Origin: Mediterraneibacter glycyrrhizinilyticus
GTDB taxonomy: Bacteria > Bacillota > Clostridia > Lachnospirales > Lachnospiraceae
DNA length: 64,000 nt
Direction: 5' to 3'
NCBI RefSeq assembly: GCF_015560805.1
Contig: NZ_JADMSO010000001.1
Location: 310,001 to 374,000, forward strand
This document shows positions 25,464 through 34,011 of this stretch, piece by piece (position 1 is the first letter of the stretch; each line of letters opens with the position of its first letter). The notes under the pieces were generated by a model that had not been told where the DNA came from, did no database searches, and worked only from the letters and a program-made list of their open reading frames with translations. The translations under genes and the position numbers were made by a program.

Positions 25464-26915
25464 ATGGCAGATTATGAAACACAAATCGTAGTAATTGCAG
25501 GCGGTCCGTCCGGATTATCCGCAGCCGTTCAGGCAGCAGAAGACGGAGCTGAAGTCATCGTTGTAGAGAAAGCAGCGGCAGTCGGCGGCGCGGCAAACAT
25601 GGGAATGGGACCGTTAGGAATCGGAACGAAGTACCAGAAACAGAATATGATCGACATCAGCGTGGAAAAAGCATTCAATATGTTCATGGAATACACACAT
25701 TATAATGTAGACGCGAGACTTGTAAAACGTTACTTCGAGCAGTCCGGAGAGACGATCGAGTGGCTGGAAGACATGGGCGTAGAGTTCGAGGGAGCGTTCC
25801 GTTACTTCCCGAAATCAGAAGCAACATGGCATATTGTAAAGACAGATACAGGAATCGGACCGAGAGCGGCGTCCTTTATGAACAAAGCACTTTACGCGAG
25901 AGCACAGGAACTGGGCGTAAAATTCCTGTTGGAAACTCCGGCAAAGAAGATCATCAAGAAAGACGGAAAAGTAGCAGGCGTTCTTGCTACAGATAAAGAC
26001 GGAAAAGAGATCGAGATCGCATGTAAGGCAGCGATCATCTGTACAGGCGGAGCCGGATGCAACAAAGAGTTCATCGAAGAAGAGACAGGATACAAACACG
26101 GCGTAGATATGTTCAACTTCGCGATCCCGGGAATCATGGGAGACGGTCTGAAGATGGCATGGGAAGCAGGCGCAGACAAACTTCCGGTACGTATCGAACA
26201 GGCAGCTGCGATCGAGGGCGTGGACGATCTTCCGGGAAGCGTTGGAAATATCATGAGCCAGCCAAACCTCCTTGTAAACCTTCAGGGAAAACGTGTGATG
26301 AACGAAGACCATATGCAGAACACAACATTCCTTTCCAATGTGGCTTCTCACCAGAAAGGAAAAGTTGTCATCAGCATCATTGATTCTTCCATCGCAAAAT
26401 ACTACATGAAGAACGGCGTTGATAACGTAAGCCTTGTTCGTCCGGATCCGGATGTATCAGATTTCGTTGAGGGCGTAAAGATGGCACAAGCAAACGGAAA
26501 CGAGGGACTGTTCATTGCGGACAGCATTGAAGAACTGGCTGAAATGGTAGGAATCGATGTAGACAATCTGGTAGATACCGTAGATGAATACAATGATTTC
26601 TGCGACAGCACAGACGAAGAATTCTTCAAACCGAAGAAATATATGAGACCTCTGACAAAAGCTCCATACTATGCGGCACGGATCCGTCCGGGCGGATACG
26701 GAACAGTTGGCGGAATCCGTATCAACGAGAACTGCGAAGCATGCGATAAAGATTTCGAGCCGGTTCCGGGACTGTATGCGGCAGGCGCCGACGCATGTAA
26801 CATTTATGATGACAGCTACATGTTCTTACTCCCGGGTAACTCCATGGGATTTGCAGTAAATACCGGACGTATCGCAGGTATGAGCGCAGCAGAGTATGTA
26901 GAGGATGAAGATTAA
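25464..26915 (+). CDS. FAD-dependent oxidoreductase of the fumarate reductase flavoprotein type
   Basis: 483 residues. The dinucleotide motif reads AGGPSGLSAA (so the first Gly of GxGxxG is Ala), followed by VVEKAAAVGGAANMGMG. The C-terminal part has ARIRPGGYGTVGGIRIN and PGLYAAGADACN, as in FAD_binding_2 family reductases such as fumarate/urocanate reductases and ketosteroid dehydrogenases. No heme or flavin-transfer domain and no signal peptide, so it is cytoplasmic and needs an external donor, possibly the Fe-S module at 29.6-33.0 kb. It may reduce a C=C bond of the aglycone. AGCGAGGGAAAGAC precedes ATG 25464. The spacer before it (25296-25463) is very A/T-rich. Confidence 0.83.
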   Translation: MADYETQIVVIAGGPSGLSAAVQAAEDGAEVIVVEKAAAVGGAANMGMGPLGIGTKYQKQNMIDISVEKAFNMFMEYTHYNVDARLVKRYFEQSGETIEWLEDMGVEFEGAFRYFPKSEATWHIVKTDTGIGPRAASFMNKALYARAQELGVKFLLETPAKKIIKKDGKVAGVLATDKDGKEIEIACKAAIICTGGAGCNKEFIEEETGYKHGVDMFNFAIPGIMGDGLKMAWEAGADKLPVRIEQAAAIEGVDDLPGSVGNIMSQPNLLVNLQGKRVMNEDHMQNTTFLSNVASHQKGKVVISIIDSSIAKYYMKNGVDNVSLVRPDPDVSDFVEGVKMAQANGNEGLFIADSIEELAEMVGIDVDNLVDTVDEYNDFCDSTDEEFFKPKKYMRPLTKAPYYAARIRPGGYGTVGGIRINENCEACDKDFEPVPGLYAAGADACNIYDDSYMFLLPGNSMGFAVNTGRIAGMSAAEYVEDED

Positions 26916-26974
26916 AAGCGATCAGAAAGTGATCAGCAATACAGATTCATAGCAGATAGTGTAAAATAAAGCGG

Positions 26975-27020
26975 CAGAGCGGGTATGACTCCTTTTTGGA
27001 AACGGTATCCGCTCTGTTTT
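26975..27020 (+). terminator. Intrinsic terminator after FAD flavoprotein
   Basis: CAGAGCGGGTA (26975-26985) pairs with TATCCGCTCTG (27006-27016), one G-T pair, then TTTT. Confidence 0.8.
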
Positions 27021-27082
27021 AGAAAACAGGCTTATAAGGAAGCCTGAGATCAAACTGGCCCGAAAACGGGCGGAGGTAGAAT

Positions 27083-27427
27083 ATGGAGGAAAAAAATAAA
27101 GAAGTGATCCGCAGATTTTATCAGGAGTTTTTCAACGATCATATCGTGGATTCGGCGGATCGCTACGTGAGGGAAGATTACGTTCAGCATAACCCGGGAG
27201 TAGAACAGGGAAGAGACGGGCTGAAACGGGCTTTTGCGGAGAAATTTCGGGAGCATCCGGAATTTGCCCTTGATATCCAGATGTTGATCGCAGAAAAAGA
27301 TATGGTTGCGGTTTATCTAAAAAACGTTGCGCCGGACGGAACAACAAGATGTCGTGTCGTTGATATATACAGACTGGAAGAAGGGATGCTCGCAGAGCAT
27401 TGGGACGTATTACAACCTTGCGAATAA
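27083..27427 (+). CDS. SnoaL-like (NTF2-fold) protein
   Basis: 114 residues with the pattern of SnoaL/limonene-epoxide-hydrolase type proteins: VIRRFYQEFFND, YVQHNPGVEQGRDGLK, and VVDIYRLEEGMLAEHWDVLQ near the C-terminus. The cone-shaped fold often binds hydrophobic rings and does acid-base chemistry (isomerases, cyclases, dehydratases). Here it may isomerise or dehydrate the aglycone. The MFS transporter gene starts 21 bp later. Confidence 0.8.
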   Translation: MEEKNKEVIRRFYQEFFNDHIVDSADRYVREDYVQHNPGVEQGRDGLKRAFAEKFREHPEFALDIQMLIAEKDMVAVYLKNVAPDGTTRCRVVDIYRLEEGMLAEHWDVLQPCE

Positions 27428-27448
27428 GATCGAAAAGAGGTTGAAAAA

Positions 27449-28642
27449 ATGTCAGAATGTGTGACAAAAACGGAGATCGCACCGTCGGTAAAACGTCGTG
27501 TGGCGGCAAGCGTATTTATCGTAGCGTTTGCATTTGGGCTGAACATTACGGGAATCCTGCCGGTACTCGGTATTTTAAATGAGAAATACCAGCAGTACGG
27601 AACGAGCGCGGTACAGCTTTTGCAGACGATCATGTATCTGCTTCTGATCGTCGGTTCTTTGATGGTCGGATGGATGACGACGAAGATCAGCAAGAAAAAT
27701 ATTACATTACTGGGTCTTTTGATCGTCGGATGCTGCGGTGTGCTTCCGTTTTTTCTGGAAAGTTTCGCGGTACTTTTGATCGCGCGGATCGTGATCGGAT
27801 TCGGATATGGTATTATGGGTCCGATGAATACTGCGATCATCAGTGAATTTTTCCCGCCGGAAGAGCGGGCAGGTTATATGGGACTGCACGTTGTCGGCAT
27901 GGGAATCGGAACGATGGTGGGAAATCTGCTCGGCGGAATGCTGGCAGGGATCGGTTACCGGTATTTTTACCTTGTATATTTGATCGCATTTGCGGCGCTG
28001 CTCGGCGTGAAAGCAGTGCTGATCGAGACGCCGCCCGCACAGGTGGAAAAAGCATCGGATCTGAAACTGAATAAAATGGTGTTTGTGATTTCCTTTGCAT
28101 CCTTTGTACATACGTTGTTTATCAATGCGTATAACACAAACATCAGTATTTATATCACGCAGAATATTACGGAAGATCCGTCGGTGACAGGTGTGGTAAC
28201 CGCGGTCAATGCGGCGTTCGCACTGCTTGTGGGAATGTTTTTCGCAAAGATCTCCGGATTTTTCAAAACGTATACGCTGACGTTTTCGATCTTCGCGGCG
28301 GCGGTGGGATACGGCGTGATCTTGTTTGTACCCGGCATGGCGGGCATATATATTGCAAGTGCGCTCTGCGGCGTGTCATTGAGCTGTTTTATGGCGATCG
28401 GATCTTATCTGATCTCGATCTCCGTGGAGCAGGAAGCGGTGGCGAAAGCAAGCGGAATGTTTTCGATCATCGGCGGGATCGGCGGTTTGATCGCACCGAT
28501 CTTCCTTGGAAACGCGGCAAAATTACTTGGTGAAAATTCGGCAAGAAATCAGTTCGTGATTTCGTTCGCCGGAATGTTGATATTCGGTGTGATCGTGTGG
28601 ATCGCATCGGCAAATAAGGCAAAAAAGGAGAAAAATCAATGA
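27449..28642 (+). CDS. MFS transporter
   Basis: 397 residues, about 12 transmembrane helices. The loop-2/3 motif reads LMVGWMTTKISKKN and the first half ends with FGYGIMGPMNTAIISEFFPPEERAGYMG, typical of the drug/small-molecule MFS group. Its stop overlaps the start of the ROK kinase gene (ATGA), so uptake and sugar phosphorylation are coupled. It is a distant paralogue of the transporter at 39816. Substrate (glycoside uptake or aglycone export) is inferred. Confidence 0.87.
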   Translation: MSECVTKTEIAPSVKRRVAASVFIVAFAFGLNITGILPVLGILNEKYQQYGTSAVQLLQTIMYLLLIVGSLMVGWMTTKISKKNITLLGLLIVGCCGVLPFFLESFAVLLIARIVIGFGYGIMGPMNTAIISEFFPPEERAGYMGLHVVGMGIGTMVGNLLGGMLAGIGYRYFYLVYLIAFAALLGVKAVLIETPPAQVEKASDLKLNKMVFVISFASFVHTLFINAYNTNISIYITQNITEDPSVTGVVTAVNAAFALLVGMFFAKISGFFKTYTLTFSIFAAAVGYGVILFVPGMAGIYIASALCGVSLSCFMAIGSYLISISVEQEAVAKASGMFSIIGGIGGLIAPIFLGNAAKLLGENSARNQFVISFAGMLIFGVIVWIASANKAKKEKNQ

Positions 28643-29574
28643 AACGGTATGGATTTGGAGTAGATATCGGAGGAACGACCTGCAAGATCGGACTGTTTGA
28701 TATGAGCGGTGTGATCGTGGAGAAATGGGAGATCCCGACCAACACTGAAAACAACGGCGCGGCGATCCTCGACGATGTGGCAGCGGCTGTTCTCGGGAAA
28801 ATGGAAGAAAAGCAGATCGCAAAGGACGACGTGCAGGGAATCGGGCTCGGCGTTCCGGGACCGGTTGGAGCGGACGGAACCGTTCACAAATGTGTAAACT
28901 TAGGCTGGGGCGTGATCAACGTTGAGCAGATCCTGTCCGAGAAGACAGGACTTCTCGTAAAAGCCGGAAACGATGCGAATGTTGCCGCATTAGGAGAAAT
29001 GTGGCAGGGCGGCGGAAAAGGTCATGAGGATGTCGTGATGGTCACACTCGGGACCGGAGTCGGCGGCGGGATCATCATCGGCGGTAAAATGATCTCCGGA
29101 TTCCACGGCGCAGGCGGAGAGATCGGACATATCAAGATGCGCGACGATGAGACAGACACTTGCGGATGCGGAAAGAAAGGCTGTCTCGAGCAGTATGCTT
29201 CCGCTACGGGAATTGTCCGCATGGCAAGACAGAAACTGGAAGCGGACGACAGCGAGACGGTATTGAGAAGCTTGGATGATCTGACGGCAAAAGATATTTT
29301 TGACGCGGCGAAAGACGGAGACAAAGTGGCGGGAGAACTGGTTGAAAAATTATGCAGGATCTTGGGAACCGCGCTGGCAAATATCGCTTCGATCGTGGAT
29401 CCGGAAGTCTTCGTGATCGGCGGAGGCGTATCCCGCGCCGGAGCGATCCTGATCGACGGCATCAGGAAATATTTTACAGAGCGGACATTCCATGCCTGTG
29501 AGTCGACGGAGATCACACTGGCAACACTCGGAAACGATGCGGGAATGTACGGATGTGTCCGCCTGCTTTTCTAG
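28639..29574 (+). CDS. ROK-family sugar kinase (glucokinase-like)
   Basis: 311 residues. VDIGGTTCKIGLFD is the phosphate-1 ATP site, GNDANVAALGE the sugar-binding catalytic region, GTGVGGGII phosphate-2, and the ROK zinc motif appears as GEIGHIKM then CGCGKKGCLEQYAS. It phosphorylates a hexose, most likely glucose, with ATP. Placed after the transporter and the 3-oxidation genes it would trap released glucose as glucose-6-phosphate. ATG 28639 overlaps the preceding stop. Confidence 0.92.
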   Translation: MKRYGFGVDIGGTTCKIGLFDMSGVIVEKWEIPTNTENNGAAILDDVAAAVLGKMEEKQIAKDDVQGIGLGVPGPVGADGTVHKCVNLGWGVINVEQILSEKTGLLVKAGNDANVAALGEMWQGGGKGHEDVVMVTLGTGVGGGIIIGGKMISGFHGAGGEIGHIKMRDDETDTCGCGKKGCLEQYASATGIVRMARQKLEADDSETVLRSLDDLTAKDIFDAAKDGDKVAGELVEKLCRILGTALANIASIVDPEVFVIGGGVSRAGAILIDGIRKYFTERTFHACESTEITLATLGNDAGMYGCVRLLF

Positions 29575-29635
29575 GAAAACAGCATTTTCAACAGAGAGAT
29601 AAGAAAGAACGAATCGAGAAAGAGAGGTTGCTGAC

Positions 29636-31750
29636 ATGGCAGTGATTACAATTGACGGAACAAGACTGGAAGTTCCGGAGAATAAAAATGTGCTGGAATG
29701 TGCTCTGGATGCAGGCATCTATATTCCGCACCTGTGCCACCACAAAGACTTAAGCCCGCTTGGGTCCTGTCGGATGTGCGTGGTAGAAGTAGAGGGACAG
29801 GAGGGGGCGACCACATCCTGTACATTGAAAGCAAAAGACGGAATGGTGATCCATACAAAGACGCCGGAACTGGAAAAACTCAGAATGCTGGCGCTGGAGC
29901 TGCTTCTGACCGGACATCCGGAAGACTGTTCCACCTGCCCGAAATACGGAAACTGCGAGCTGCAGACATTGATCCAGTATATCGGACCGAAGACCGGACG
30001 TCTGAAAATGCGCACAAAAGGATTCCGTCCGCAGGAAGACAATCCGCTGATCCTGCACGATATGAACCGTTGTGTTCTCTGCGGAAGATGTGTGCGCGCA
30101 TGTAACGAACTGCGCGGTGTAAAAGTGCTTCAGTACCAGAAAAAAGAGATGGAGACTTATGTCGGAACCTTACATAACAAACTGCTGAAAGACGCGGACT
30201 GCCGTTTCTGCGGAGCGTGCGTGGAAGTATGTCCGACCGGAACGATCCGCGACAAGCTGATGAACAGCGAAGTGAAAAAAGAAGAAGCCGTTGTTCCGTG
30301 CCGTCACGCATGTCCGGCACACACCGACGTACCGCGTTATATCCGTCATGTGAAAAACGGAGAATTTGATGCGGCGGCGGCAGTGATCCGTGAAAAAGTT
30401 CCGTTCCCGAAAGCATTGGGATATATCTGTAACCATGTATGTGAACTGGAATGTAAGAGAAAAGAAGTCAGCGAAGCAATGTCGATCCGCAACATCAAAC
30501 GGTATGCGGCAGACCACGATACCGGATCCTACTGGAAAGGCAAAGGAAAACAGCTTGCCGATACCGGAAAGAAAGTCTGCGTAGTGGGCGCAGGTCCGGC
30601 AGGTCTGACAGCGGCATATTACCTGCGCAAACAGGGACATGACGTGACATTGAAAGAAGCGCTTCCGACCGTGGGCGGTATGATGGCATACGGAATCCCG
30701 TCTTATCGTCTGCCGAGAGAGATCATCGCAGAGGAAGCGAAAGTGATCGAAGAGCAGGGTGTGAAGATCGAAGTCAATACAAAAGTCGAGAAACCGGCAG
30801 AGCTTTTGAAAGAATACGACGCAGTGCTGATGACGATCGGCGGACATAAAGGCGTGCGTCTTCCGATGGAGGGAAGCGAGCTGGACGGCGTGATCTTAAA
30901 CGCAGATTTCCTGCGCAATGCAAGCATGGGAAATGAAACCGGAATCGGAAAACGGATCATCGTACTCGGCGGAGGAAACGTTGCGTTTGACTGTGCAAGA
31001 ACCGCAAAACGTCTCGGAGCGGAAGAAATCCACCTTGCGTGTCTGGAAGCAAGAGATGTGATGACCGCTGACGAGGAAGAGATCACACAGGCACAGGAAG
31101 AGGGAATCTTCGTACATCCGGCGCAGACATTTGAGCGGATCACAGGCGAAGACCATGTGACAGGTGTGGACTTCATGAATGTAAAATCCTTTACATTTGA
31201 TGAGAACCGTCGTGCGATCATCGAGAAAGAAGAGGGAAGCGAACATCATATCGACGCAGACACCGTGATCTTTGCAGTCGGACAGAGACCGGACATCACA
31301 GAAGAAGCCGGACTGGAACTGGGAAGAGGAAACAGTATCGTTGTCAAAGATATGGAAAAAGATAAAACGACTTCCGTGGAGGGAATCTTCGCGGCAGGAG
31401 ACGTGATCTACGGAACAAAATCGGTGATCATGGCGATCGAGTCCGGACGTGAGGCGGCAAGCCAGATCGATAAATATCTGGGCGGAGACGGAGACATTTC
31501 CGAGAAACTGGCTCCGGAACAGAATGCAGATCCGTATATCGGACAGTGCCCGGGATTCGGATACGAAGAACGGAAAGAGCCACAGATCGACGAGGCAGAG
31601 AAACGTCAGGATAATTTTAACTTATTCGACCATGGAATCTGCGATTCCGACATTTGCGCGGAAGCAGGACGCTGTCTGCAGTGCGATCTTCGTCTGCAGA
31701 TCTCCGGACCGAGACTTTGGGGCGATTTTACAGAGAATAAGGAGGCGTAA
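29636..31750 (+). CDS. NuoG-like ferredoxin region fused to a GltD-like FAD/NAD(P) oxidoreductase
   Basis: 704 residues in modular order: a 2Fe-2S ferredoxin domain (Cys34, Cys45, Cys48 and a later Cys), the NuoG-type HPEDCSTCPKYGNC cluster, two 4Fe-4S sites CVLCGRCVRAC and CRFCGACVEVC, then from about 220 a glutamate-synthase small-subunit-like part (CRHACPAHTDVPRYI, VVGAGPAGLTAAYYL for FAD, VLGGGNVAFDCARTAKRLG for NAD(P)) and a C-terminal Cys pair CLQCDL. It should take electrons from NAD(P)H through FAD into an Fe-S chain, or bifurcate them. The NuoF-like partner starts 3 bp later. Confidence 0.88.
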   Translation: MAVITIDGTRLEVPENKNVLECALDAGIYIPHLCHHKDLSPLGSCRMCVVEVEGQEGATTSCTLKAKDGMVIHTKTPELEKLRMLALELLLTGHPEDCSTCPKYGNCELQTLIQYIGPKTGRLKMRTKGFRPQEDNPLILHDMNRCVLCGRCVRACNELRGVKVLQYQKKEMETYVGTLHNKLLKDADCRFCGACVEVCPTGTIRDKLMNSEVKKEEAVVPCRHACPAHTDVPRYIRHVKNGEFDAAAAVIREKVPFPKALGYICNHVCELECKRKEVSEAMSIRNIKRYAADHDTGSYWKGKGKQLADTGKKVCVVGAGPAGLTAAYYLRKQGHDVTLKEALPTVGGMMAYGIPSYRLPREIIAEEAKVIEEQGVKIEVNTKVEKPAELLKEYDAVLMTIGGHKGVRLPMEGSELDGVILNADFLRNASMGNETGIGKRIIVLGGGNVAFDCARTAKRLGAEEIHLACLEARDVMTADEEEITQAQEEGIFVHPAQTFERITGEDHVTGVDFMNVKSFTFDENRRAIIEKEEGSEHHIDADTVIFAVGQRPDITEEAGLELGRGNSIVVKDMEKDKTTSVEGIFAAGDVIYGTKSVIMAIESGREAASQIDKYLGGDGDISEKLAPEQNADPYIGQCPGFGYEERKEPQIDEAEKRQDNFNLFDHGICDSDICAEAGRCLQCDLRLQISGPRLWGDFTENKEA

Positions 31751-31753
31751 GGA

Positions 31754-32953
31754 ATGAGTGCTTTGGAATGTGCAATGAAATTGAGCAGAGAAGAAGTCCT
31801 GGAACAGATCAAAACATCCGGACTTAAAGAATACGGACTGGAAAAAGAACTGCTTTCCGAACGTCTTGTCCGTGCGGTGGAAGAAAGCAAGGAAGAAGAA
31901 AAAGAACTTGGCGTTGTCGCTGCGCTGAATAACGCGGACACGACAGGCGTTCTTCTGGAAGTGCTTCTGGCAGATCCGCAGAAAGTCATGGAGGGGATCG
32001 CGATCGCAGCCTATGCGCTCGGAACAGAGAAAAAGGTGCTTTATCTTCCGGAATATGCGGCAGATAAGGAAGCTGCAGTGAAAGAAGCGGCAGAGCAGGC
32101 TGGCGTGGAAGTGATCGTAGGACTGGTCAATGTGCGCGCATGCAAGGGAAGCGCATTGCTCCATATCGTGACCGCTGCCGATCTGGCGGATACATTTGCC
32201 GGATGCTGTGAAGACGGCGTGTATGTATCGGTCAACGGAGGCGAACTGAAAAAAGTATCTGCAGAGACAAAAGTGTCCGAGCTGACAGAAGATGCGGCAG
32301 GCGCAAAAGGGTTCTGCATCGGATATGAATATTACGGACCGGAAGCGGCAGAGATGACATTGGAAGAAGTACATCCGGACAACGGTGTGATCCGTGTCCT
32401 GAAAGCTTCCGACTGTATCGTAAGCGAGACCGAAAAAGCATTGCTTGCGTCCCGCAAACAGAGCTGCGGAAAATGTGTATTTTGCCGCGAGGGACTTCTG
32501 CAGTTACAGTATATGCAGAAAGAGACGACCGAGGGAAGAGGAAAAGCGGAATTCCTTGATCTGACAAAGGAGATCGGGGAGGCGATGACGTATTCCACAC
32601 CATGTACGATGGGACAGGTTTCTTCGAAGATCGCTTTGAGCGCGGTGGAGAAATTCGAAAGCGAATTTACAGCGCATATCAAGAAGAAAAAATGTCCGGC
32701 AGGCGTATGCTTCTCGGAAGAAGTGATCTACATCGATCCGAAACTCTGTCAGGGATGCGGAGAATGTGCGGATGTATGCCCGAAAGACTGTATCGAGGGA
32801 AAAGCAAAATACATCCATATGATCGATGAATTTGACTGCGACCAGTGTGGAAAATGTATCGAAGCCTGCGATGCGGGGGCGATCATCAAGACATCGGGCA
32901 AAGTACCGAAACTGCCGAACCGTCTGACAAAAGTCGGAAGATTTAAACGGTAA
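31754..32953 (+). CDS. NuoF-like Fe-S subunit with degenerate flavin region and C-terminal ferredoxin
   Basis: 399 residues. The middle part follows NuoF (DPQKVMEGIAIAAYALG, then the SCGKCVFCREGL cluster and TPCTMGQ), and the C-terminus carries two 4Fe-4S motifs CQGCGECADVCPKDC and CDQCGKCIEACDAG. The NuoF FMN/NADH motifs (GRGGAGFPTG and NADEGEPG) are missing or replaced; the second reads NNADTTG. The subunit may therefore only carry electrons, leaving NAD(P)H oxidation to the partner. GGAGG before ATG 31754 lies in the end of the upstream gene. Last gene of the plus-strand run. Confidence 0.82.
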   Translation: MSALECAMKLSREEVLEQIKTSGLKEYGLEKELLSERLVRAVEESKEEEKELGVVAALNNADTTGVLLEVLLADPQKVMEGIAIAAYALGTEKKVLYLPEYAADKEAAVKEAAEQAGVEVIVGLVNVRACKGSALLHIVTAADLADTFAGCCEDGVYVSVNGGELKKVSAETKVSELTEDAAGAKGFCIGYEYYGPEAAEMTLEEVHPDNGVIRVLKASDCIVSETEKALLASRKQSCGKCVFCREGLLQLQYMQKETTEGRGKAEFLDLTKEIGEAMTYSTPCTMGQVSSKIALSAVEKFESEFTAHIKKKKCPAGVCFSEEVIYIDPKLCQGCGECADVCPKDCIEGKAKYIHMIDEFDCDQCGKCIEACDAGAIIKTSGKVPKLPNRLTKVGRFKR

Positions 32954-32956
32954 GAA

Positions 32957-33232
32957 TACCCAAAGCGAACACTTTTAAACCAGTCTCAAAAATCGTGTGC
33001 AGACCTTTTACTGCGTCAGTATCATTTGGCGTACGCCCTGTACGCCTCAATCTACTTCCTTGTAAAATGATACTGCACACGATTTTGAGACCCTGCGGCA
33101 TGAAATCTTTCAGAAAAAGCGATTTTCAAGGCAGACAAGTGAGCTGTACTGGACGTACAGCGATCGCGGATAACGCAGAAAATCGCTTTATATGGAAGAT
33201 TTCATGTGTATTGAAAGTGTTCGCTTTGGGTA
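32957..33232. repeat. 276-bp foldable intergenic element with perfect 19-bp terminal inverted repeats
   Basis: The ends TACCCAAAGCGAACACTTT (32957-32975) and its exact reverse complement (33214-33232) enclose two long arms. Arm 1: GTCTCAAAAATCGTGTGCAG at 32983-33002 with 33073-33091, continuing as CAGTATCATTT/AAATGATACTG and capped by GGCGTAC/GTACGCC. Arm 2: CATGAAATCTT/AAGATTTCATG and GCGATTTTC/GAAAATCGC, capped by GCTGTAC/GTACAGC. It looks like a small non-coding mobile element or a structured RNA. No gene is seen inside. Confidence 0.8.
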
Positions 33233-33257
33233 AAAAGTAAAATATGATTTTTATCCA

Positions 33258-33291
33258 AAGAGACGTCCAAATGAGCGGCGTCTCTTTTTTA
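33258..33291 (+). terminator. Intrinsic terminator
   Basis: AAAGAGACG and CGTCTCTTT flank a 13-nt loop and are followed by T residues; it ends transcription from the NuoF-like gene side. Confidence 0.85.
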
Positions 33292-33399
33292 TACAAAATC
33301 TTAAATGGAATAGAACGGAAATGTACAAGAAACAGAGGCGTAAAGATGGTAGAATACGGACAATGAAGATTCTGTGATGAAATGGAAAAGGAGAAAAAT

Positions 33400-33846
33400 A
33401 TGGGACTGAAATTTGGGAAGGTACTGCATCTTGGGATCGTTGTGAGAGACTTGGAGAAAGCAGTGAAGATCTATGAAGAAGAATTGGGGATCGGACCGTG
33501 GAAGATCGAAAGCGCAAGTCCTTTTTTCGATGACAAACTTGTAAATGACGGTGTGGGACTGAATATCCGCACGGCAATTTTCCGGGGAGAGGGATATGAG
33601 ATCGAGCTTTGCACACCGACCGGACCGGGCGTATTTCAGGAGTGGCTGGATCAGCATGGTCCGTCGCTGCACCATGTGAAACTGGAATCGGATGCGACGT
33701 ATGAAGAGGTAGTAGGAATGGCAGAGCGGACATCGGGAAGAAAACCGTATCTGGATGTACGTTGGCCGGATGGAAAACCTCTGGTTGCGTATGCGGATCT
33801 GCTGGAAGAGACGGGGCTGCTTCTGGAAATCGGCGCGGATCAGTGA
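33400..33846 (+). CDS. VOC (glyoxalase/bleomycin-resistance fold) protein
   Basis: 148 residues. The start FGKVLHLGIVVRDLEKAVKIYEEELGIGPW is the first beta-alpha-beta unit with a metal-type His, and HHVKLES near 94 opens the second, as in methylmalonyl-CoA-epimerase-like or lactoylglutathione-lyase-like VOC enzymes. The final ELLLEIGADQ-like tail supplies a possible Glu ligand. Substrate unknown. ATG 33400 has AAAAGGAG 6 bp upstream; ATG 33382 is less well placed. Its last codons lie inside the 22-bp direct repeat shared with the acpS end. Confidence 0.78.
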   Translation: MGLKFGKVLHLGIVVRDLEKAVKIYEEELGIGPWKIESASPFFDDKLVNDGVGLNIRTAIFRGEGYEIELCTPTGPGVFQEWLDQHGPSLHHVKLESDATYEEVVGMAERTSGRKPYLDVRWPDGKPLVAYADLLEETGLLLEIGADQ

Positions 33847-33848
33847 GG
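33827..33848. repeat. 22-bp direct repeat, left copy
   Basis: Begins AAATCGGCGCGG and ends ATCAGTGAGG, identical at all 22 positions to 35216-35237. Covers the last codons and the stop of the VOC gene. A looser match (TATTTTTCGCCG versus TATTCCGCCG) follows both copies. Confidence 0.92.
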
Positions 33849-33884
33849 TATTTTTCGCCGGCTATTTCTTTTTAAAAGATTAAG

Positions 33885-33976
33885 AATTCCAGTATAAGTA
33901 TAAAAAATGAGATGGTGATAAAAGATTCTAGTATAAGTTGATAGTCTTCTTGAATAGAAAAAAGGATTCTGGTATA
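33885..33976. promoter_or_regulatory. Three evenly spaced GATTCTNGTATA motifs, last on the -10
   Basis: Related sequences AATTCCAGTATAAGT (33885), GATTCTAGTATAAGT (33924) and GATTCTGGTATA (33965) repeat every 39-41 bp, about four helical turns, before the ATPase gene. The third overlaps the -10 element. The even spacing suggests a binding array for a regulator or several start sites. Confidence 0.55.
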
Positions 33977-33978
33977 CT
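33950..33978 (+). promoter_or_regulatory. Promoter of the AAA ATPase gene
   Basis: TTGAAT (33950-33955), 17-bp spacer and TATACT (33973-33978) preceded by TGG, close to an extended -10. It lies 34 bp before the start codon, inside the inserted segment. Confidence 0.7.
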
Positions 33979-34011
33979 CTATAAATAAGAGATTAAAAAG
34001 AGGGTGAGAAA

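Noticed and set aside
32957-33240. Plus-strand frame 32995-33240 as a small gene
   Set aside because: It lies fully inside the inverted-repeat element, lacks a ribosome site and has no recognisable protein pattern.
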